A stretch of 64,000 nt of DNA from Verrucomicrobiota bacterium (GCA_016222805.1 JACRQG010000007.1:496001-560000); one strand, 5' to 3'; shown: positions 37,587 through 47,526, counted from the stretch's first letter. Numbers and translations: made by a program. Notes: generated by a model from the letters alone, not told the origin.

Positions 37587-38420
37587 TTACTTGAGCTGCA
37601 GGGTCTCCACCTGGATCACGAATTCGCGGCCGTCGGGAGTGCCCTGGGCCGTGCCAAAGACGACCACATTGAGGTTGAGGTATTTCTCGATCTGGTCGGT
37701 CTGCAGCAGCTTCGAGATGTCGAGGTAGGCGTAGCGACGACCGGCGTCGTCATTCAGTGCATAATCGTAGGGGCGGCGGGGCGTGAAGGGGCGGCGCGTG
37801 GAAACGAAGCGGCCCGCGAATTGCCGAGGCAACGTGCTGCTGCCGCCGTCCCCGAGATTGACCATGGCGACGGGTTGCCCGGTGTTGGCGGCGCCATACA
37901 CGCCGGGCGCGACTGGCGGCGGGGTCACCGGGGCGGCTGGGACCGGCTTCGGGGCCGCGGGTGCCGGCGTGGTGGCGATGGGGGGCAGGTGACCGGCCGT
38001 GCCCCCGAGATGGACATAACCGGTGAGCTTCCGTTCGAGGCGAATCTGCGTCCACCGGCCGTGGATGCCGGTGATGGACGTCTTGTCCGTCGCTTCCGCG
38101 AGCGTAAGCACCCCGGCATCGGATTTCGGGGCGAGGCGGATGGGCGCACCGGGTTTGACGTCGAGGCTCTTGGCCAGGTCCTTGTTCTCCACGTAGCCCT
38201 CGAACGGGCCGGGCAACTCGATCGCCATCCAGCCCGCTGGGGTGGAGGCAATGGAGCCGGGAGCGGCGACTGGCTCGGTGCCGGCCTTGAGGTAGGTGAT
38301 CGCCGGGGAGGACGCGTCGGGCTTGGTGTGTACCGCCGTGGTGGCGGTCAGGGGAGCGGCACTGGCGCAGCAAGGCCACCACGCCAGCAGGCTGACGATG
38401 CGTGCGAGATTAGTCTTCAT
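37587..38420 (-). CDS. Exported SH3-domain protein with proline-rich linker, function unknown
   Basis: A 277-residue protein with a signal peptide (1-21, ending CASA) and a first SH3-like domain (about 25-85: [39 protein letters not shown]). A second related segment follows (about 90-145: [37 protein letters not shown]), then an Ala/Pro-rich linker (146-175). The C-terminal domain has [20 protein letters not shown]. Bacterial SH3 domains often bind cell-wall peptides, so an envelope role is inferred. It overlaps the pseudouridine synthase gene by 11 bp. Confidence 0.75.
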   Translation of the reverse strand: MKTNLARIVSLLAWWPCCASAAPLTATTAVHTKPDASSPAITYLKAGTEPVAAPGSIASTPAGWMAIELPGPFEGYVENKDLAKSLDVKPGAPIRLAPKSDAGVLTLAEATDKTSITGIHGRWTQIRLERKLTGYVHLGGTAGHLPPIATTPAPAAPKPVPAAPVTPPPVAPGVYGAANTGQPVAMVNLGDGGSSTLPRQFAGRFVSTRRPFTPRRPYDYALNDDAGRRYAYLDISKLLQTDQIEKYLNLNVVVFGTAQGTPDGREFVIQVETLQLK

Positions 38421-39225
38421 CGACGGAAGTTTGGGAAGTGGAGGAGGCGGGAACCGAGTAGGCCTCGTAGGCGGCGTGCGGTGTCCGCGGATTGTGAAAC
38501 AGCGACTCGATGTCCTTGCTAGAAAGAACCCGTCCGGCCCGCAACGGGATTCCCTTCAGCGCGAGCGATCCGATCTGGTAACGGCGCAGGCGCTTCACGT
38601 CGAAGCCCAGCGCGGTGAAGAGCTGGCGGATTTCGCGCTTCTTCCCATGATGCAGGTGCACATCCAGGTGTTCACCCACGCCGCCGGCGTCCGGATTGAT
38701 CAGGGCCGCCCGTTCCACCTTCAGACGTTCGCCCTCGATGACGACACCCCGCACCAGTTGGGGCAGGCGCGTGGCCGGAAAGGCCGTCTTCAGCACGACG
38801 TGGTAGCGTTTCACCACGAGGTTGGAAGGGTGCATCAGGCGGTGGGCGAGCGCTCCGTCGGTCGTGAGCAGCACGAGCCCCTCACTGTCGAGGTCGAGGC
38901 GTCCGGCGCAGAAGAAACGGAGATGCCGGAACTCCCGTGGTAGGAGTTCGAAGACCGTCGCAGCATGATGCGGGTCGTCGTTGGAACATACGAGGCCGCG
39001 CGGTTTGTGGACCGCCACCGTAATCTTCGGCTGCGCGCGACTGCGCACCGGCTTGCCACTCACGGTCACCTTGTCCACCCCGGGCACGACGGGCTGGCCG
39101 GTCGTTGCCATCCGCCCATTAACCCACACTTCGCCACGCGCGATCAGGGTCTCTGCCGCCCGGCGCGAACACACCCCGGCCTCGGCGAGGTATTTTTGCA
39201 GGCGGAGGGAATCGGCGGAAGCCAT
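38410..39225 (-). CDS. rRNA pseudouridine synthase, RsuA/RluB family
   Basis: A 271-residue protein from the ATG at 39225; a TTG at 39243 would add six residues. It has an N-terminal S4 RNA-binding domain (LRLQKYLAEAGVCSRRAAET), then KPRGLVCSND. The catalytic aspartate is in AGRLDLDSEGLVLLTTDG, followed by HHGKKREIRQLFTALGF. The S4 plus short catalytic domain layout fits RluB/RsuA, which modify 23S or 16S rRNA; which site cannot be told by eye. It is the first gene of the six-gene minus-strand operon, divergent from fabG. Confidence 0.88.
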   Translation of the reverse strand: MASADSLRLQKYLAEAGVCSRRAAETLIARGEVWVNGRMATTGQPVVPGVDKVTVSGKPVRSRAQPKITVAVHKPRGLVCSNDDPHHAATVFELLPREFRHLRFFCAGRLDLDSEGLVLLTTDGALAHRLMHPSNLVVKRYHVVLKTAFPATRLPQLVRGVVIEGERLKVERAALINPDAGGVGEHLDVHLHHGKKREIRQLFTALGFDVKRLRRYQIGSLALKGIPLRAGRVLSSKDIESLFHNPRTPHAAYEAYSVPASSTSQTSVDED

Positions 39226-39287
39226 GGGGCTACTGGGCGGCAATTCCCGCAGCGCTGCAAGCCTGCGTGCGCCGGCGGGCGGGCTCG

Positions 39288-39305
39288 GCTGACCGAACCG
39301 TCAGC
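39288..39305. promoter_or_regulatory. Inverted repeat GCTGAC-N6-GTCAGC upstream of fabG
   Basis: Six-base arms and a six-base centre in the 145-bp divergent region between the pseudouridine synthase gene and fabG. It has the size of a dimeric regulator site. A second, longer inverted repeat follows at 39305-39345 (CGTCCGGT / ACCGGACG, 25-base loop), which could form a leader hairpin. Confidence 0.3.
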
Positions 39306-39370
39306 GTCCGGTCCCGAAGCGCTCCCTTGCCCTTGCCACCGGACGTGTTCTGGTGTTGGTCCATTCCTTC

Positions 39371-40120
39371 ATGCTCACCTACCACCAACGAACCGCCCTC
39401 GTGACCGGAGCTGGCCGTGGCATCGGCAAGGCCATCGCCGAGACGCTGGCGCGCCAGGGAGTCACCGTCATTTGCGTCTCAAAATCAGCTGAATCGTGCG
39501 GCGCCACGGCGGCGGCGATCACGGCCGCCGGGGGCAAGGCCCGGGCGCTGGCCGTGGATGTCGCGGATGGTGCCGCGATTGCGCGGGCGGCGGAGGAACT
39601 GCTCAAGGAGTTTCCGACCATCGACATCCTGGTGAACAATGCCGGCATCACCCGGGATGGCTTGCTCTTCCGCATGACCGAAGCCGACTGGAACGAGGTG
39701 ATCGCCACCAACCTGACCAGCTGCTTTCACTGGACCAAGCTGCTGGCCCGACCCATGACCCGGGCGCGATGGGGACGCATCGTCAACATCACCTCGGTGA
39801 GCGGAGTGATGGGCAATGCGGGGCAGGCCAACTACAGCGCGGCCAAGGCCGGCATGATCGGGCTGACCAAGACCCTGGCGCGGGAGTTTGCCTCGCGCAA
39901 TGTGACCGTGAACGCGGTGGCCCCGGGCTTCATCAAGACGGACATGACGACCCAGTTCGTCAACAACCCCGAGGCTTCGGCCAAGATTCTGGAGGTTGTG
40001 CCGCTCAAGCGTTTCGGTGAATCGGGCGATGTCGCGGCGCTCACGGCGTTCCTTTGCGCCGAGGAGGCCGGCTACATCACCGGTCAAGTTTTTAACGTTG
40101 ACGGTGGAATGGCGATGTGA
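39371..40120 (+). CDS. fabG: 3-oxoacyl-ACP reductase
   Basis: A 249-residue short-chain dehydrogenase from the ATG at 39371. Cofactor site [17 protein letters not shown] in [17 protein letters not shown], catalytic S in [16 protein letters not shown] and [13 protein letters not shown] with the Y-x-x-x-K pair. The C-terminus is [23 protein letters not shown]. 'ITRD.L..RM' and the ending are diagnostic of FabG of type II fatty acid synthesis. acpP follows 40 bp downstream. Confidence 0.93.
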   Translation: MLTYHQRTALVTGAGRGIGKAIAETLARQGVTVICVSKSAESCGATAAAITAAGGKARALAVDVADGAAIARAAEELLKEFPTIDILVNNAGITRDGLLFRMTEADWNEVIATNLTSCFHWTKLLARPMTRARWGRIVNITSVSGVMGNAGQANYSAAKAGMIGLTKTLAREFASRNVTVNAVAPGFIKTDMTTQFVNNPEASAKILEVVPLKRFGESGDVAALTAFLCAEEAGYITGQVFNVDGGMAM

Positions 40121-40160
40121 AGCCTCCGCTTCACCGTCTTTCGCTTCACATTTTCGCACA

Positions 40161-40424
40161 ATGGCCGACCCAAAAACCATCGAACAGCGCGTCAAAGAAA
40201 TCATCGTGAATCAGCTCAATGTGAATGAAGAGCAGATCACGCCGACGGCGTCCTTTCTCGACGATCTGGGCGCGGATTCGCTCGACACGGTGGAGCTGAT
40301 CATGGCGTTCGAAGAGGAGTTCAAGGACGAGATCAAGGGTGAGATTCCGGAGTCGGATGCGGAGAAACTCCAAACCGTTGGCCAGGTGATCGAGTACATT
40401 AAGGCCAAGGCGGGTCAGGCCTGA
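40161..40424 (+). CDS. acpP: Acyl carrier protein
   Basis: An 87-residue acidic protein with the phosphopantetheine serine S40 in [18 protein letters not shown]. It is the carrier of growing acyl chains in fatty-acid synthesis. An unusually strong terminator follows directly, before fabF. Confidence 0.96.
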   Translation: MADPKTIEQRVKEIIVNQLNVNEEQITPTASFLDDLGADSLDTVELIMAFEEEFKDEIKGEIPESDAEKLQTVGQVIEYIKAKAGQA

Positions 40425-40449
40425 GCGCAGGTACCAGCTGAAAATTTCC

Positions 40450-40503
40450 GGCGTTCTGCCGATTTTCCCCACGGAAAATTCTGGCAGAACGCCTTTTTGT
40501 TTT
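40450..40503 (+). terminator. Rho-independent terminator after acpP
   Basis: Outer 11-bp stem GGCGTTCTGCC / GGCAGAACGCC (40450-40460 with 40483-40493), plus an inner 7-bp stem ATTTTCC / GGAAAAT and a four-base loop, followed by TTTTTGTTTT. It lies only 26 bp after acpP and 29 bp before fabF. Confidence 0.9.
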
Positions 40504-40531
40504 CTGGACTGAGCAGTTTCCGCGAGCAGCC

Positions 40532-41782
40532 ATGGAATCGAAAATGTCATCGCAACGGGTGGTGATCACTGGATTGGGTGCCGTTGCGTCGTTGGGACAT
40601 GACGTCGGGGCGTTCTGGGCGGGTTTGCTCGCGGGACGTTCGGGCGTGCGGCGGGTGACGCTGTTCGACCCGTCCCACTATGCCTGCCAGATCGGTGCGG
40701 AGGTACGCGACTGGGACGCGGCGCACCACATGGATCCCAAGGAGGCGCGGCGGAACGATCGATACACGCATTTCGGTTTCGTCGCCGCCAAACAGGCATT
40801 TGCCGATGCCGGCCTCGACATGGCTCGGGAGGATCCGGACCGGGTCGGCGTGATCATCGGTTCCGGCATCGGGGGCATGTACACGTACGAGTCGCAGCTC
40901 AAGGTTCTGGCGGAGCGGGGTCCGCGCAAAGTCTCACCGTTCACCATCCCGTCCCTGATCGGCAACATGTGCTCGGGGTTGTTCGCGATCGAAATCGGGG
41001 CGCGGGGCCCGAACTTTGGCATCGTGTCGGCCTGTGCGACCGGCACGCATGCGCTGGGGGAGGCCGCCCACGCGATCCGCCGGGGCGAGGCCGATGTGAT
41101 GATTGCCGGGGGCAGCGAGGCGGCCATCACGCCATTTGCCTACGCGAGCTTCTGCGCGATGAAGGCGATGAGCACGCGCAACGCGGAGCCCGAGCGGGCC
41201 AGCCGCCCGTTCGACAGCCAGCGCGACGGTTTTGTGATGGGGGAGGGCGCCGGGGTCCTCGTGCTGGAATCGCTCGAGCATGCGCGGGCGCGGGGCGCCC
41301 GCATCTACTGCGAACTGGCCGGCTACGCGGCCACCTGCGACGCGTTCCACATCACCCAGCCCGATCCCGAAGGCAAGGGACTGTCGATGGCGATGAAGCG
41401 GGCGCTGGCCAACGCGGCTGTCCGTCCGGAGGACATCGACTACATCAATGCCCACGGGACTTCGACGCCCTACAACGACCGCTTCGAGACCCTGGCCATC
41501 AAGAAGGTCTTTGGCGATCACGCGCGGCGGCTCGCCATCAGTTCCACCAAGTCCATGACCGGCCATCTGCTCGGCGCGGCGGGCGGCATCGAGTCCGTCA
41601 TCTGCGTTAAGACCCTCCAGAACCAGGTCATCGCTCCGACGATCAACCTCGAGGAGCGGGATCCCGACTGCGACCTCGACTATGTGCCCAATGTCGCACG
41701 CCCGGCGCGAATCTCGGCGGTGTTGAGCAACAATCTCGGGTTCGGCGGCCAGAACGCCGCGGTGGTGTTCCGGGCCATCTAG
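40532..41782 (+). CDS. fabF: 3-oxoacyl-ACP synthase II
   Basis: A 416-residue condensing enzyme. The N-terminal RVVITGLGAVASLGHDV, catalytic C168 in SACATGTHALGEAAHAI, first catalytic His in NAHGTSTPYND and second in SSTKSMTGHLLGAAGGIE form a complete Cys-His-His set. It elongates acyl-ACP with malonyl-ACP. ATG 40532 or ATG 40544 could be the start. It is separated from acpP by a strong terminator, so it probably has its own promoter or depends on read-through. Confidence 0.95.
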   Translation: MESKMSSQRVVITGLGAVASLGHDVGAFWAGLLAGRSGVRRVTLFDPSHYACQIGAEVRDWDAAHHMDPKEARRNDRYTHFGFVAAKQAFADAGLDMAREDPDRVGVIIGSGIGGMYTYESQLKVLAERGPRKVSPFTIPSLIGNMCSGLFAIEIGARGPNFGIVSACATGTHALGEAAHAIRRGEADVMIAGGSEAAITPFAYASFCAMKAMSTRNAEPERASRPFDSQRDGFVMGEGAGVLVLESLEHARARGARIYCELAGYAATCDAFHITQPDPEGKGLSMAMKRALANAAVRPEDIDYINAHGTSTPYNDRFETLAIKKVFGDHARRLAISSTKSMTGHLLGAAGGIESVICVKTLQNQVIAPTINLEERDPDCDLDYVPNVARPARISAVLSNNLGFGGQNAAVVFRAI

Positions 41783-41806
41783 TCCGCCGCGACCGCGGGG
41801 CGGACT
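41781..41806. terminator. Hairpin between convergent fabF and sensor kinase
   Basis: Eight-bp stem AGTCCGCC / GGCGGACT with a ten-base GC-rich loop that overlaps the fabF stop codon. There is no T-tract. Probable convergent terminator. Confidence 0.35.
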
Positions 41807-41825
41807 CCCGCGCGCGCGTGAGTCC

Positions 41826-43625
41826 TCAGTCGGCCGGCGACCGGATCCACCGCGCAAGACACGTGCGCAGTTCCTCCTGCCGGACCGGCTTCGGGATGAA
41901 ATCGTCCATGCCGGCCGCCAGACAGGCCGCCCGGTCGCTCGGAGCCACGTTCGCGGTGAGCGCGAGGATGGGAAGGTGCCGCCCCGCCAGGCGGGAGCGG
42001 ATGCAACGGGTGGCCTCGAATCCGTCCATCCCGGGCATCTGGCAGTCCATCAGCACGGCGAGCCACGGGCCGCGATCCACGGCCTCGATGGCAGCGCGTC
42101 CGTCTTCCACCACCACAGACTCGAAGCCGAGTTTCTCCAGCAGGAGGCAGATGACCCGCTGGTTGACCCGGTCGTCCTCGACCACCAGGAGCTTTCCGGG
42201 AACCTTGGGCGGCAGGTTGGCCGGTGCCGGGCTGGCGGAGTTCGCCGGGGGAGTCGCCCGGGGGAGCGTGATTTCAAAGCTGAACGTCGACCCCTTGCCC
42301 GGAGAACTGTCGACCGCGATGACGCCGCCGAGCTGGTTGACGATCTGCTGGGAGATGGCGAGGCCGAGCCCGGTGCCGCCGAAACGGCGGGTCGTCGAAC
42401 TGTCCCCCTGGGAGAAGACCTGGAAGAGCTGCGACCGCGTGGTCTCGTCCATGCCAATACCAGTGTCGTGGACGGCGATGCGCACACGGACAGCGTCCGA
42501 AGTCTGCTGCACAAGTTCGACGACCATGCGCACGGAGCCCGACTCGGTGAACTTGATGGCGTTGCCGGCGAGGTTAAGGAGCACTTGGCGCAGGCGGAAA
42601 CTGTCGCCGCAAACCGCTGGCAGAGGGGCGGGCGGGAGTTCGACAACCAGGGCAAGGTGTTTCTCTTCGGCGCGCGGACGCAGAAGCGCCGCCACATCCG
42701 CCACCGGGGCGCCCAATTGAAAGGGGACCGACTCGAAGACCATCCGGCCACTCTCGATCTTGGAGAAATCAAGAATGTCGTTGAGCAGGCGCATGAGGGC
42801 GTCGGCCGAATGGGTAGCGATGTCGACTTGGGAGCGCTGGTCAGCCCGCAGGGGCGAGAGGGCGAGCACCTGCAACATGCCGAGAATGCCGTTCATCGGC
42901 GTGCGGATCTCGTGGCTGATTGTAGCCAGGAAGTCGCTTTTGGCCTGGCTGGCGGCCTCCGCCTGCTCCTTCGCCTGGCTCAGGGTTGCCACCAGGGACT
43001 CGTTTTCGAACAGCAGCCGCCAGAGTTGACGCAAGTCCTGATGGTGCAGCCGGGCGGTGTTCAGCAGAAACAGCGCGTAGGTGACCACCATCAGGGCCAG
43101 CATCCAGCCGCCGGGCTCCCCCAGGCTTGCGATTCTGGCGGTGAGGGGGCCAAGGGTCGCGAGAAGATAGAGGCGAAAGCAGAGGGGAACGGAAGCGAGC
43201 GAACGGGCGGCTCCGGCATTGAGTCCGGCGAGAATCATCACGAGCAAGAGTCGTGGTGTCAGGTCAGGACCCTGAAAGTAGAACCAACCGGCGCTGCCCC
43301 AGAGTGCGGCCGCCACAAACAGGGTCAGGACGAAGAACCGCCGCCAACGGGGCAGGTCCTCCAGAGGCGGCGCCAGCCGGCTGAAAGCGATGAGCAGGCC
43401 CGTCCGCACCGCGGTGACGGCAATCAAGGCTCCCAGCCAAGCGAAGTGCAGTCGCGTCGGGTGCGAGGCATAGGTTCCCGCCACAAGCACCACTCCGAGG
43501 ACGAGATTCGAAAGCAGACCGAAACCAGAGGCGCGGTACAGCAGCCGGGTCAGCTCCGCTTCAATCTTCCGTTCGGTCTCCGGGCTGCGGGAAGGCGTGG
43601 GTTCGGGTCCGGGGCCGGGACTCAT
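41826..43625 (-). CDS. Membrane hybrid sensor histidine kinase with C-terminal receiver
   Basis: A 599-residue protein from the ATG at 43625; a GTG at 43673 would add 16 residues. The N-terminal sensor consists of about six membrane helices (residues 35-190) with almost no periplasmic domain. A short coiled coil leads to HisKA (H238 in [16 protein letters not shown]), HATPase_c ([31 protein letters not shown]) and a receiver ([12 protein letters not shown], phospho-acceptor D527, K579). The layout resembles BarA/ArcB-type hybrids without the HPt domain, so a separate phosphotransfer protein or regulator must exist elsewhere. No partner regulator is adjacent. The signal is probably sensed within the membrane. 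Confidence 0.88.
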   Translation of the reverse strand: MSPGPGPEPTPSRSPETERKIEAELTRLLYRASGFGLLSNLVLGVVLVAGTYASHPTRLHFAWLGALIAVTAVRTGLLIAFSRLAPPLEDLPRWRRFFVLTLFVAAALWGSAGWFYFQGPDLTPRLLLVMILAGLNAGAARSLASVPLCFRLYLLATLGPLTARIASLGEPGGWMLALMVVTYALFLLNTARLHHQDLRQLWRLLFENESLVATLSQAKEQAEAASQAKSDFLATISHEIRTPMNGILGMLQVLALSPLRADQRSQVDIATHSADALMRLLNDILDFSKIESGRMVFESVPFQLGAPVADVAALLRPRAEEKHLALVVELPPAPLPAVCGDSFRLRQVLLNLAGNAIKFTESGSVRMVVELVQQTSDAVRVRIAVHDTGIGMDETTRSQLFQVFSQGDSSTTRRFGGTGLGLAISQQIVNQLGGVIAVDSSPGKGSTFSFEITLPRATPPANSASPAPANLPPKVPGKLLVVEDDRVNQRVICLLLEKLGFESVVVEDGRAAIEAVDRGPWLAVLMDCQMPGMDGFEATRCIRSRLAGRHLPILALTANVAPSDRAACLAAGMDDFIPKPVRQEELRTCLARWIRSPAD

Positions 43626-43699
43626 ATCAGGGAGAATAACCGGGGCAGGTGGTGGTCGCGAAGGAAAAACCACGGCGTTGTGCCAGGCCGGAAAACGGG

Positions 43700-43732
43700 C
43701 GAAGAAAAAGCCCGCGGGGTTGAGCCGCGGGC
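43700..43732 (-). terminator. Rho-independent terminator of rpmB
   Basis: On the minus strand, an eight-bp stem GCCCGCGG / CCGCGGGC with a seven-base loop (43710-43732) is followed by CTTTTTCTTC. It lies about 30 bp after the rpmB stop. Confidence 0.8.
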
Positions 43733-43763
43733 ATGAAAAGAGGGAGGGAAAACCGAACAGGAA

Positions 43764-43994
43764 TCAGACTTTTTCGACCAAGCCGGCCTTGATGGCCTTC
43801 ACCGAAACCCACACACGCTTCGTCCCGCCATTGGCGGTCCGAATCCGGATCCGTTGCAGGTTGGGACGGAACTTGCGCTTGGTGATGCTGGTTACGTGCG
43901 TGCCGATGCCACCGCTCTTCTTCGACTGACCCTTGCGATTGATGATTGAGCCTTTGACGGGACGGCGTCCGGTGACTGCGCAGATTCTGGACAT
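43764..43994 (-). CDS. rpmB: 50S ribosomal protein L28
   Basis: A 76-residue basic protein from the ATG at 43994 (the frame is open upstream, but L28 starts at MSRICAVTGRRP). Landmarks are RICAVTGRRPVKG, GGIGTHVTSITKRKFRPNLQ and VWVSVKAIKAGLVEKV. Complete. It is followed by its own terminator and preceded by the MidA-like gene on the same strand, with 116 bp between. Confidence 0.95.
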   Translation of the reverse strand: MSRICAVTGRRPVKGSIINRKGQSKKSGGIGTHVTSITKRKFRPNLQRIRIRTANGGTKRVWVSVKAIKAGLVEKV

Positions 43995-44110
43995 GGTGGT
44001 TTCGAGTTGGTTAAAGGGTCGCGAGTAAAGGGCGGCAGGAGGGCGAAGCAAGGGGATTCTTGCCAATCGTCCGCCGGCGGCGGCCCGCTTGGAATCAGGG
44101 TCTGGCGACA

Positions 44111-45088
44111 TCAGCGGCGCGCCGAGAGCACCTGGAACTTCTGGCCCATCTGCGACGGGTGCAGGAGTTGAAACAGGCCGAGCTTTCGCGCACTCAGGCG
44201 TCCCGCTTCGGCGTTGGCCGCCGCCTCCAGGTAGCCACCGGCGTGCCTGATGAAGAACGACTCCTGAAACTCCAAGCGGAGGTCTTCGAAACCGTGCCCC
44301 TGCAGGGCAGCCTCCAGCCAGTCCCAGCAGATGTGGCAGGTCAGGTCCTGCTCGCCCGGGCGGGCAAGGAGGTCCGGGGTCTGCCGGTGGCGGTGGTAGG
44401 CCCGTACCGTTCCCCCCGGCGAGTGCTCCCGCAATTCCGCTTCGGTCTTGCCGTAGTCGATGGCGACAAAGAGCCCCTGCCAGGGTTGGGCGGCGATGGC
44501 AGCAGCGAGCCGCGCGGCGGCGATTGGACGATCAAAGCGGTAACCCTCGCTGCCGGGTTCCGCGATGTCCGACGCCCAGTGGACTTCCTCCAGGCGATCC
44601 CCCAGCAGCCGGACGCCGATCTCGTGCCAGCGTCCCTGGGAAAACACCGTGCGCCGGCAAGGCTGGGCATCAAACAGCTCGTTCGAAAACACAACACACG
44701 GCCCGGAGAGTTCGAGGGGGTCGGCCAACCGAACGGCGCGCACCGCACCGAACGGGTGTGCGACCCCATCGAGCACGCACTGGCCCGGTTCGGCTCCGAT
44801 CTCGACAAACGTATGGGTGCGGGGATCGCGTCCGGCCAGCCGCGAGACGCAGGCGGCCGCCACCATCTCCCCGAAGCCGGGGCCGGTGTGGGCGGCGGTG
44901 AAGAAATCGGTGCCGGGCGTCCGGCCCACCCGCACCCGGGGGCGGCGGTAGTAGCCCGCCACCGGATCGAACAGCGCCAACTCCATGAAACGCTCGAAGG
45001 AGACGGTGTCGCCGGGCGCGGCCGCGGCCCGAAAGGCGGCGAGAAACTCCGGGGCCACCGGGTCGGACGAGGCGGATGAGGTGCCCAT
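44111..45088 (-). CDS. MidA/NDUFAF7-family SAM-dependent methyltransferase
   Basis: A 325-residue protein with the MidA (DUF185) pattern: FMELALFDPVAGYYRRP, GTDFFTAAHTGPGFGEMVA, FVEIGAEPGQ, FSNELFDAQPCRR, AIDYGKTEAELREHSPGGTV and DLTCHICWDWLEAAL. In mitochondria NDUFAF7 dimethylates an arginine of complex I subunit NDUFS2; bacterial members are poorly characterised. A role in assembly of NADH dehydrogenase is possible but not shown. It is divergent from the protease gene with only 34 bp between starts. Confidence 0.82.
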   Translation of the reverse strand: MGTSSASSDPVAPEFLAAFRAAAAPGDTVSFERFMELALFDPVAGYYRRPRVRVGRTPGTDFFTAAHTGPGFGEMVAAACVSRLAGRDPRTHTFVEIGAEPGQCVLDGVAHPFGAVRAVRLADPLELSGPCVVFSNELFDAQPCRRTVFSQGRWHEIGVRLLGDRLEEVHWASDIAEPGSEGYRFDRPIAAARLAAAIAAQPWQGLFVAIDYGKTEAELREHSPGGTVRAYHRHRQTPDLLARPGEQDLTCHICWDWLEAALQGHGFEDLRLEFQESFFIRHAGGYLEAAANAEAGRLSARKLGLFQLLHPSQMGQKFQVLSARR

Positions 45089-45122
45089 TTACAAACGCAT
45101 GCGGATGCCCACAGTGGCGCGC

Positions 45123-46409
45123 ATGTTCAAACGCATTCTCATCCTCGCCGCCGGCGCCCTGCTGGGCGTGGCGCTGACCGCGGCCGTTCCGCGGCTGGTC
45201 GCGGGATGGAGCTTCTGGCCCAACCGGGATCTGTCACGATCGGCCGGATACGTGCGCGACGTGATGCGGCTGGTGAACGAGCACTATGTCGACGAGAAGG
45301 CGGTGGCCTACGACCAGCTCGCCCGCCAGGCCCTGCACGGGATGATCGAGTCGCTGGATCCGCATTCCGAATTCCTGGAAAAGAAGGTCCACGAGGAGTT
45401 CGAGGAGGACTTGACCGGCGAGTTCGGGGGCGTGGGCATCCAGGTGGAGACGCGGCAGAATCGGGTGGTGGTGATCGCCCCCCTGGCCGGCACTCCGGGG
45501 GAGAGGGCGGGCATCCAGCGGGGCGACGAGATCGTGAGCATCGACGGGCAACAGGTGGATGCGGCCGTGAATCTCGACGGCATCGTGTCCCGCCTGCGGG
45601 GCAAACCGGGCACCAAGGTGGCCGTCGGGCTCTTTCGCCCCCGCACACAGACGACCCTGCAGCTCACGCTCATGCGCGAGGTGATCCGGATCGAGAGCGT
45701 CCGGGGCGTGCGGGTGCTCGACGACGGGGTGGGCTACGTGCAGCTGACGGAGTTTTCCGAGCACACGGCGGCCCAGTTCCGGCGCGGTCTCGATCGGCTG
45801 CTCTCCGAGGGTGTCCACAGTCTCGTGCTGGACCTGCGCAACAATCCAGGTGGGCTGTTGGAGGCGGCGGTCGAGGTGGCGGAGCCGTTCTTCCGCAAGA
45901 CCGAGTTGATTGTTTACACCCAGGGGCGGAAGCCCGGCGACCGGGAGGACTTCCGGGCGGAGGCCGACGGTCCGCCGATCGCCCTGCCGCTGGTCGTCCT
46001 GATCAACGCCGGTAGTGCCAGTGCTGCGGAGATTGTGACCGGCGCGCTGAAGGACGCCGGGCGCGCCATCGTCGTGGGGGAGCGGTCGTTCGGCAAGGGA
46101 TCGGTGCAATCGGTATTCAAGCTCCAGAACGGGGAAGGGCTCCGGCTGACCACGGCGCGGTATTACACTCCGAGCGGGGCTTCGATCCACGAACGGGGCA
46201 TCGCACCTCATGTCGAGGTGGTGATGACCCCGGAGGAAGATACGAAGCTCGCACGGCAGCGGGCGCGTGCCGACATCACGGATCCAGCCGAGTTCAAGGC
46301 GCGGTTCGGATTCGATCCGATTGCGGACCGGCAACTGGAAACGGCGCTGGCGATGCTGCGCGGGGTCCGGCGTTTTGGCGTCCGCCCGGTGGCGGGCGCC
46401 GCGCAATAG
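45123..46409 (+). CDS. Carboxy-terminal processing protease, S41 family
   Basis: A 428-residue protein from the ATG at 45123 (MFKRILILAAG; in-frame ATGs at 45099 and 45105 are possible). It has an N-terminal membrane anchor or signal (4-27) and the leader YVDEKAVAYDQLARQALHGM followed by MIESLDPHSEF. A PDZ domain (about 95-170, FGGVGIQVE, PGERAGIQRGDEIVSIDG) precedes the S41 catalytic core with nucleophile Ser in INAGSASAAEIVTG and general-base Lys in SFGKGSVQSV. CtpA/Prc proteases trim or degrade periplasmic proteins. tsaD follows in the same direction, 79 bp downstream. Confidence 0.92.
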   Translation: MFKRILILAAGALLGVALTAAVPRLVAGWSFWPNRDLSRSAGYVRDVMRLVNEHYVDEKAVAYDQLARQALHGMIESLDPHSEFLEKKVHEEFEEDLTGEFGGVGIQVETRQNRVVVIAPLAGTPGERAGIQRGDEIVSIDGQQVDAAVNLDGIVSRLRGKPGTKVAVGLFRPRTQTTLQLTLMREVIRIESVRGVRVLDDGVGYVQLTEFSEHTAAQFRRGLDRLLSEGVHSLVLDLRNNPGGLLEAAVEVAEPFFRKTELIVYTQGRKPGDREDFRAEADGPPIALPLVVLINAGSASAAEIVTGALKDAGRAIVVGERSFGKGSVQSVFKLQNGEGLRLTTARYYTPSGASIHERGIAPHVEVVMTPEEDTKLARQRARADITDPAEFKARFGFDPIADRQLETALAMLRGVRRFGVRPVAGAAQ

Positions 46410-46474
46410 GGAGGCGAGGGCGCTTGAATCCACGCGACACCAGTGTCCATCCGCCGCGCCTGGATGGTCCCCGG

Positions 46475-46480
46475 GGAGGA
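46475..46480 (+). promoter_or_regulatory. Shine-Dalgarno sequence that fixes the tsaD start
   Basis: GGAGGA eight bases before the GTG at 46489. It is one of the few strong ribosome sites in the window and decides in favour of the GTG over upstream in-frame codons. Confidence 0.75.
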
Positions 46481-46488
46481 CCTGCCGC

Positions 46489-47526
46489 GTGATTCTGGCC
46501 CTCGAAAGTTCCTGCGACGAGACGGCGGTGGCCCTGTTTGCCCCGGAGCGCGGGCTGGCGGGCGAGTGGGTCCACAGCCAGATCGCCCTGCACGGGCGGC
46601 ATGGCGGCGTGGTGCCGGATCTGGCCACGCGCGAGCACTTGCGCAACTTTCCGCGGCTCCTCGAGGAGGCGCGGCGCACCGTCGGTTTCGATTCGGTCAC
46701 GGAGGTGGCCGTCACGCACGGTCCCGGCCTCGCGGCGTGCCTCGCGATTGGAGTGGCGTCGGCGCAGGCGCTCGCCTTGGCGTTGCAGGTGCCGGTGCGG
46801 GGCGTAAACCACCTGCGCGGCCATGTCTGGTCGCCGTTCCTGCCGCTGCATGCCGAAGACCCGGCCGGCTTCGCCCGACGGTGCGAAGGTCTCCTGCCGC
46901 ACCTGGGACTGATTGTGTCGGGGGGCAACACCCTGCTTTTCCGGCTCGACGAGCGACGGCGGGTCGAAGTGCTGGCGAGCACGCGGGACGACGCAGCCGG
47001 GGAGGCGCTCGACAAGGGGGCGAAGCTGCTCGGCCTCGATTATCCCGGCGGGCCCGTGGTCGAGCGACTCGCGCGGGAGGGACGGGCGAATGCCTTTGAT
47101 TTCCCGCGCAGCCTCGGGCGTCGCGGGGAGCTCGATTTCAGCTTCTCCGGCCTGAAGACGAGCCTGCGCTATCTCATCGAGAAGATGCCGGCCGAGACCG
47201 TGGTCGCGCGGCGGGCGGACCTGTGTGCGAGCTACCAGCAGGCGGTGATTGATGCACTGGCGGGGAAGACCCGCGCGGCCCTGCAGCAGGGGAGCGGAAC
47301 CTACCGCAGCCTCGGACTTTCGGGCGGGGTGGCTAACAATCGCAACCTCCGGGCGGCCCTGGAAGCGGAGGCTCGGCGGGAGCGGATTCCCTTCCTGGCG
47401 GCTGAAGCGCGCCATACCGGCGACAACGCCGGAATGATTGCCTTTGCCGCCTGGGCGGACCCGGAGGCGGGCGGGCCGGCGACCGGAGGTCGACTGCGGA
47501 TTGAGCCGGGAGCGCCGCTGGCGTGA
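46489..47526 (+). CDS. tsaD: tRNA N6-adenosine threonylcarbamoyltransferase
   Basis: A 345-residue protein starting at a GTG with a good Shine-Dalgarno sequence; the protein then begins with VILALESSCDETAVALF as the family does. The metal-binding HxxxH is in VNHLRGHVWS. Further landmarks are LIVSGGNTLLF, GEALDKGAKLLGLDYPGG, DFSFSGLKT and LSGGVANNRNLR. It transfers the threonylcarbamoyl group to A37 of ANN-decoding tRNAs together with TsaB/E (not in this window). The C-terminus is near-convergent with rpoN (15 bp). Confidence 0.95.
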   Translation: MILALESSCDETAVALFAPERGLAGEWVHSQIALHGRHGGVVPDLATREHLRNFPRLLEEARRTVGFDSVTEVAVTHGPGLAACLAIGVASAQALALALQVPVRGVNHLRGHVWSPFLPLHAEDPAGFARRCEGLLPHLGLIVSGGNTLLFRLDERRRVEVLASTRDDAAGEALDKGAKLLGLDYPGGPVVERLAREGRANAFDFPRSLGRRGELDFSFSGLKTSLRYLIEKMPAETVVARRADLCASYQQAVIDALAGKTRAALQQGSGTYRSLGLSGGVANNRNLRAALEAEARRERIPFLAAEARHTGDNAGMIAFAAWADPEAGGPATGGRLRIEPGAPLA

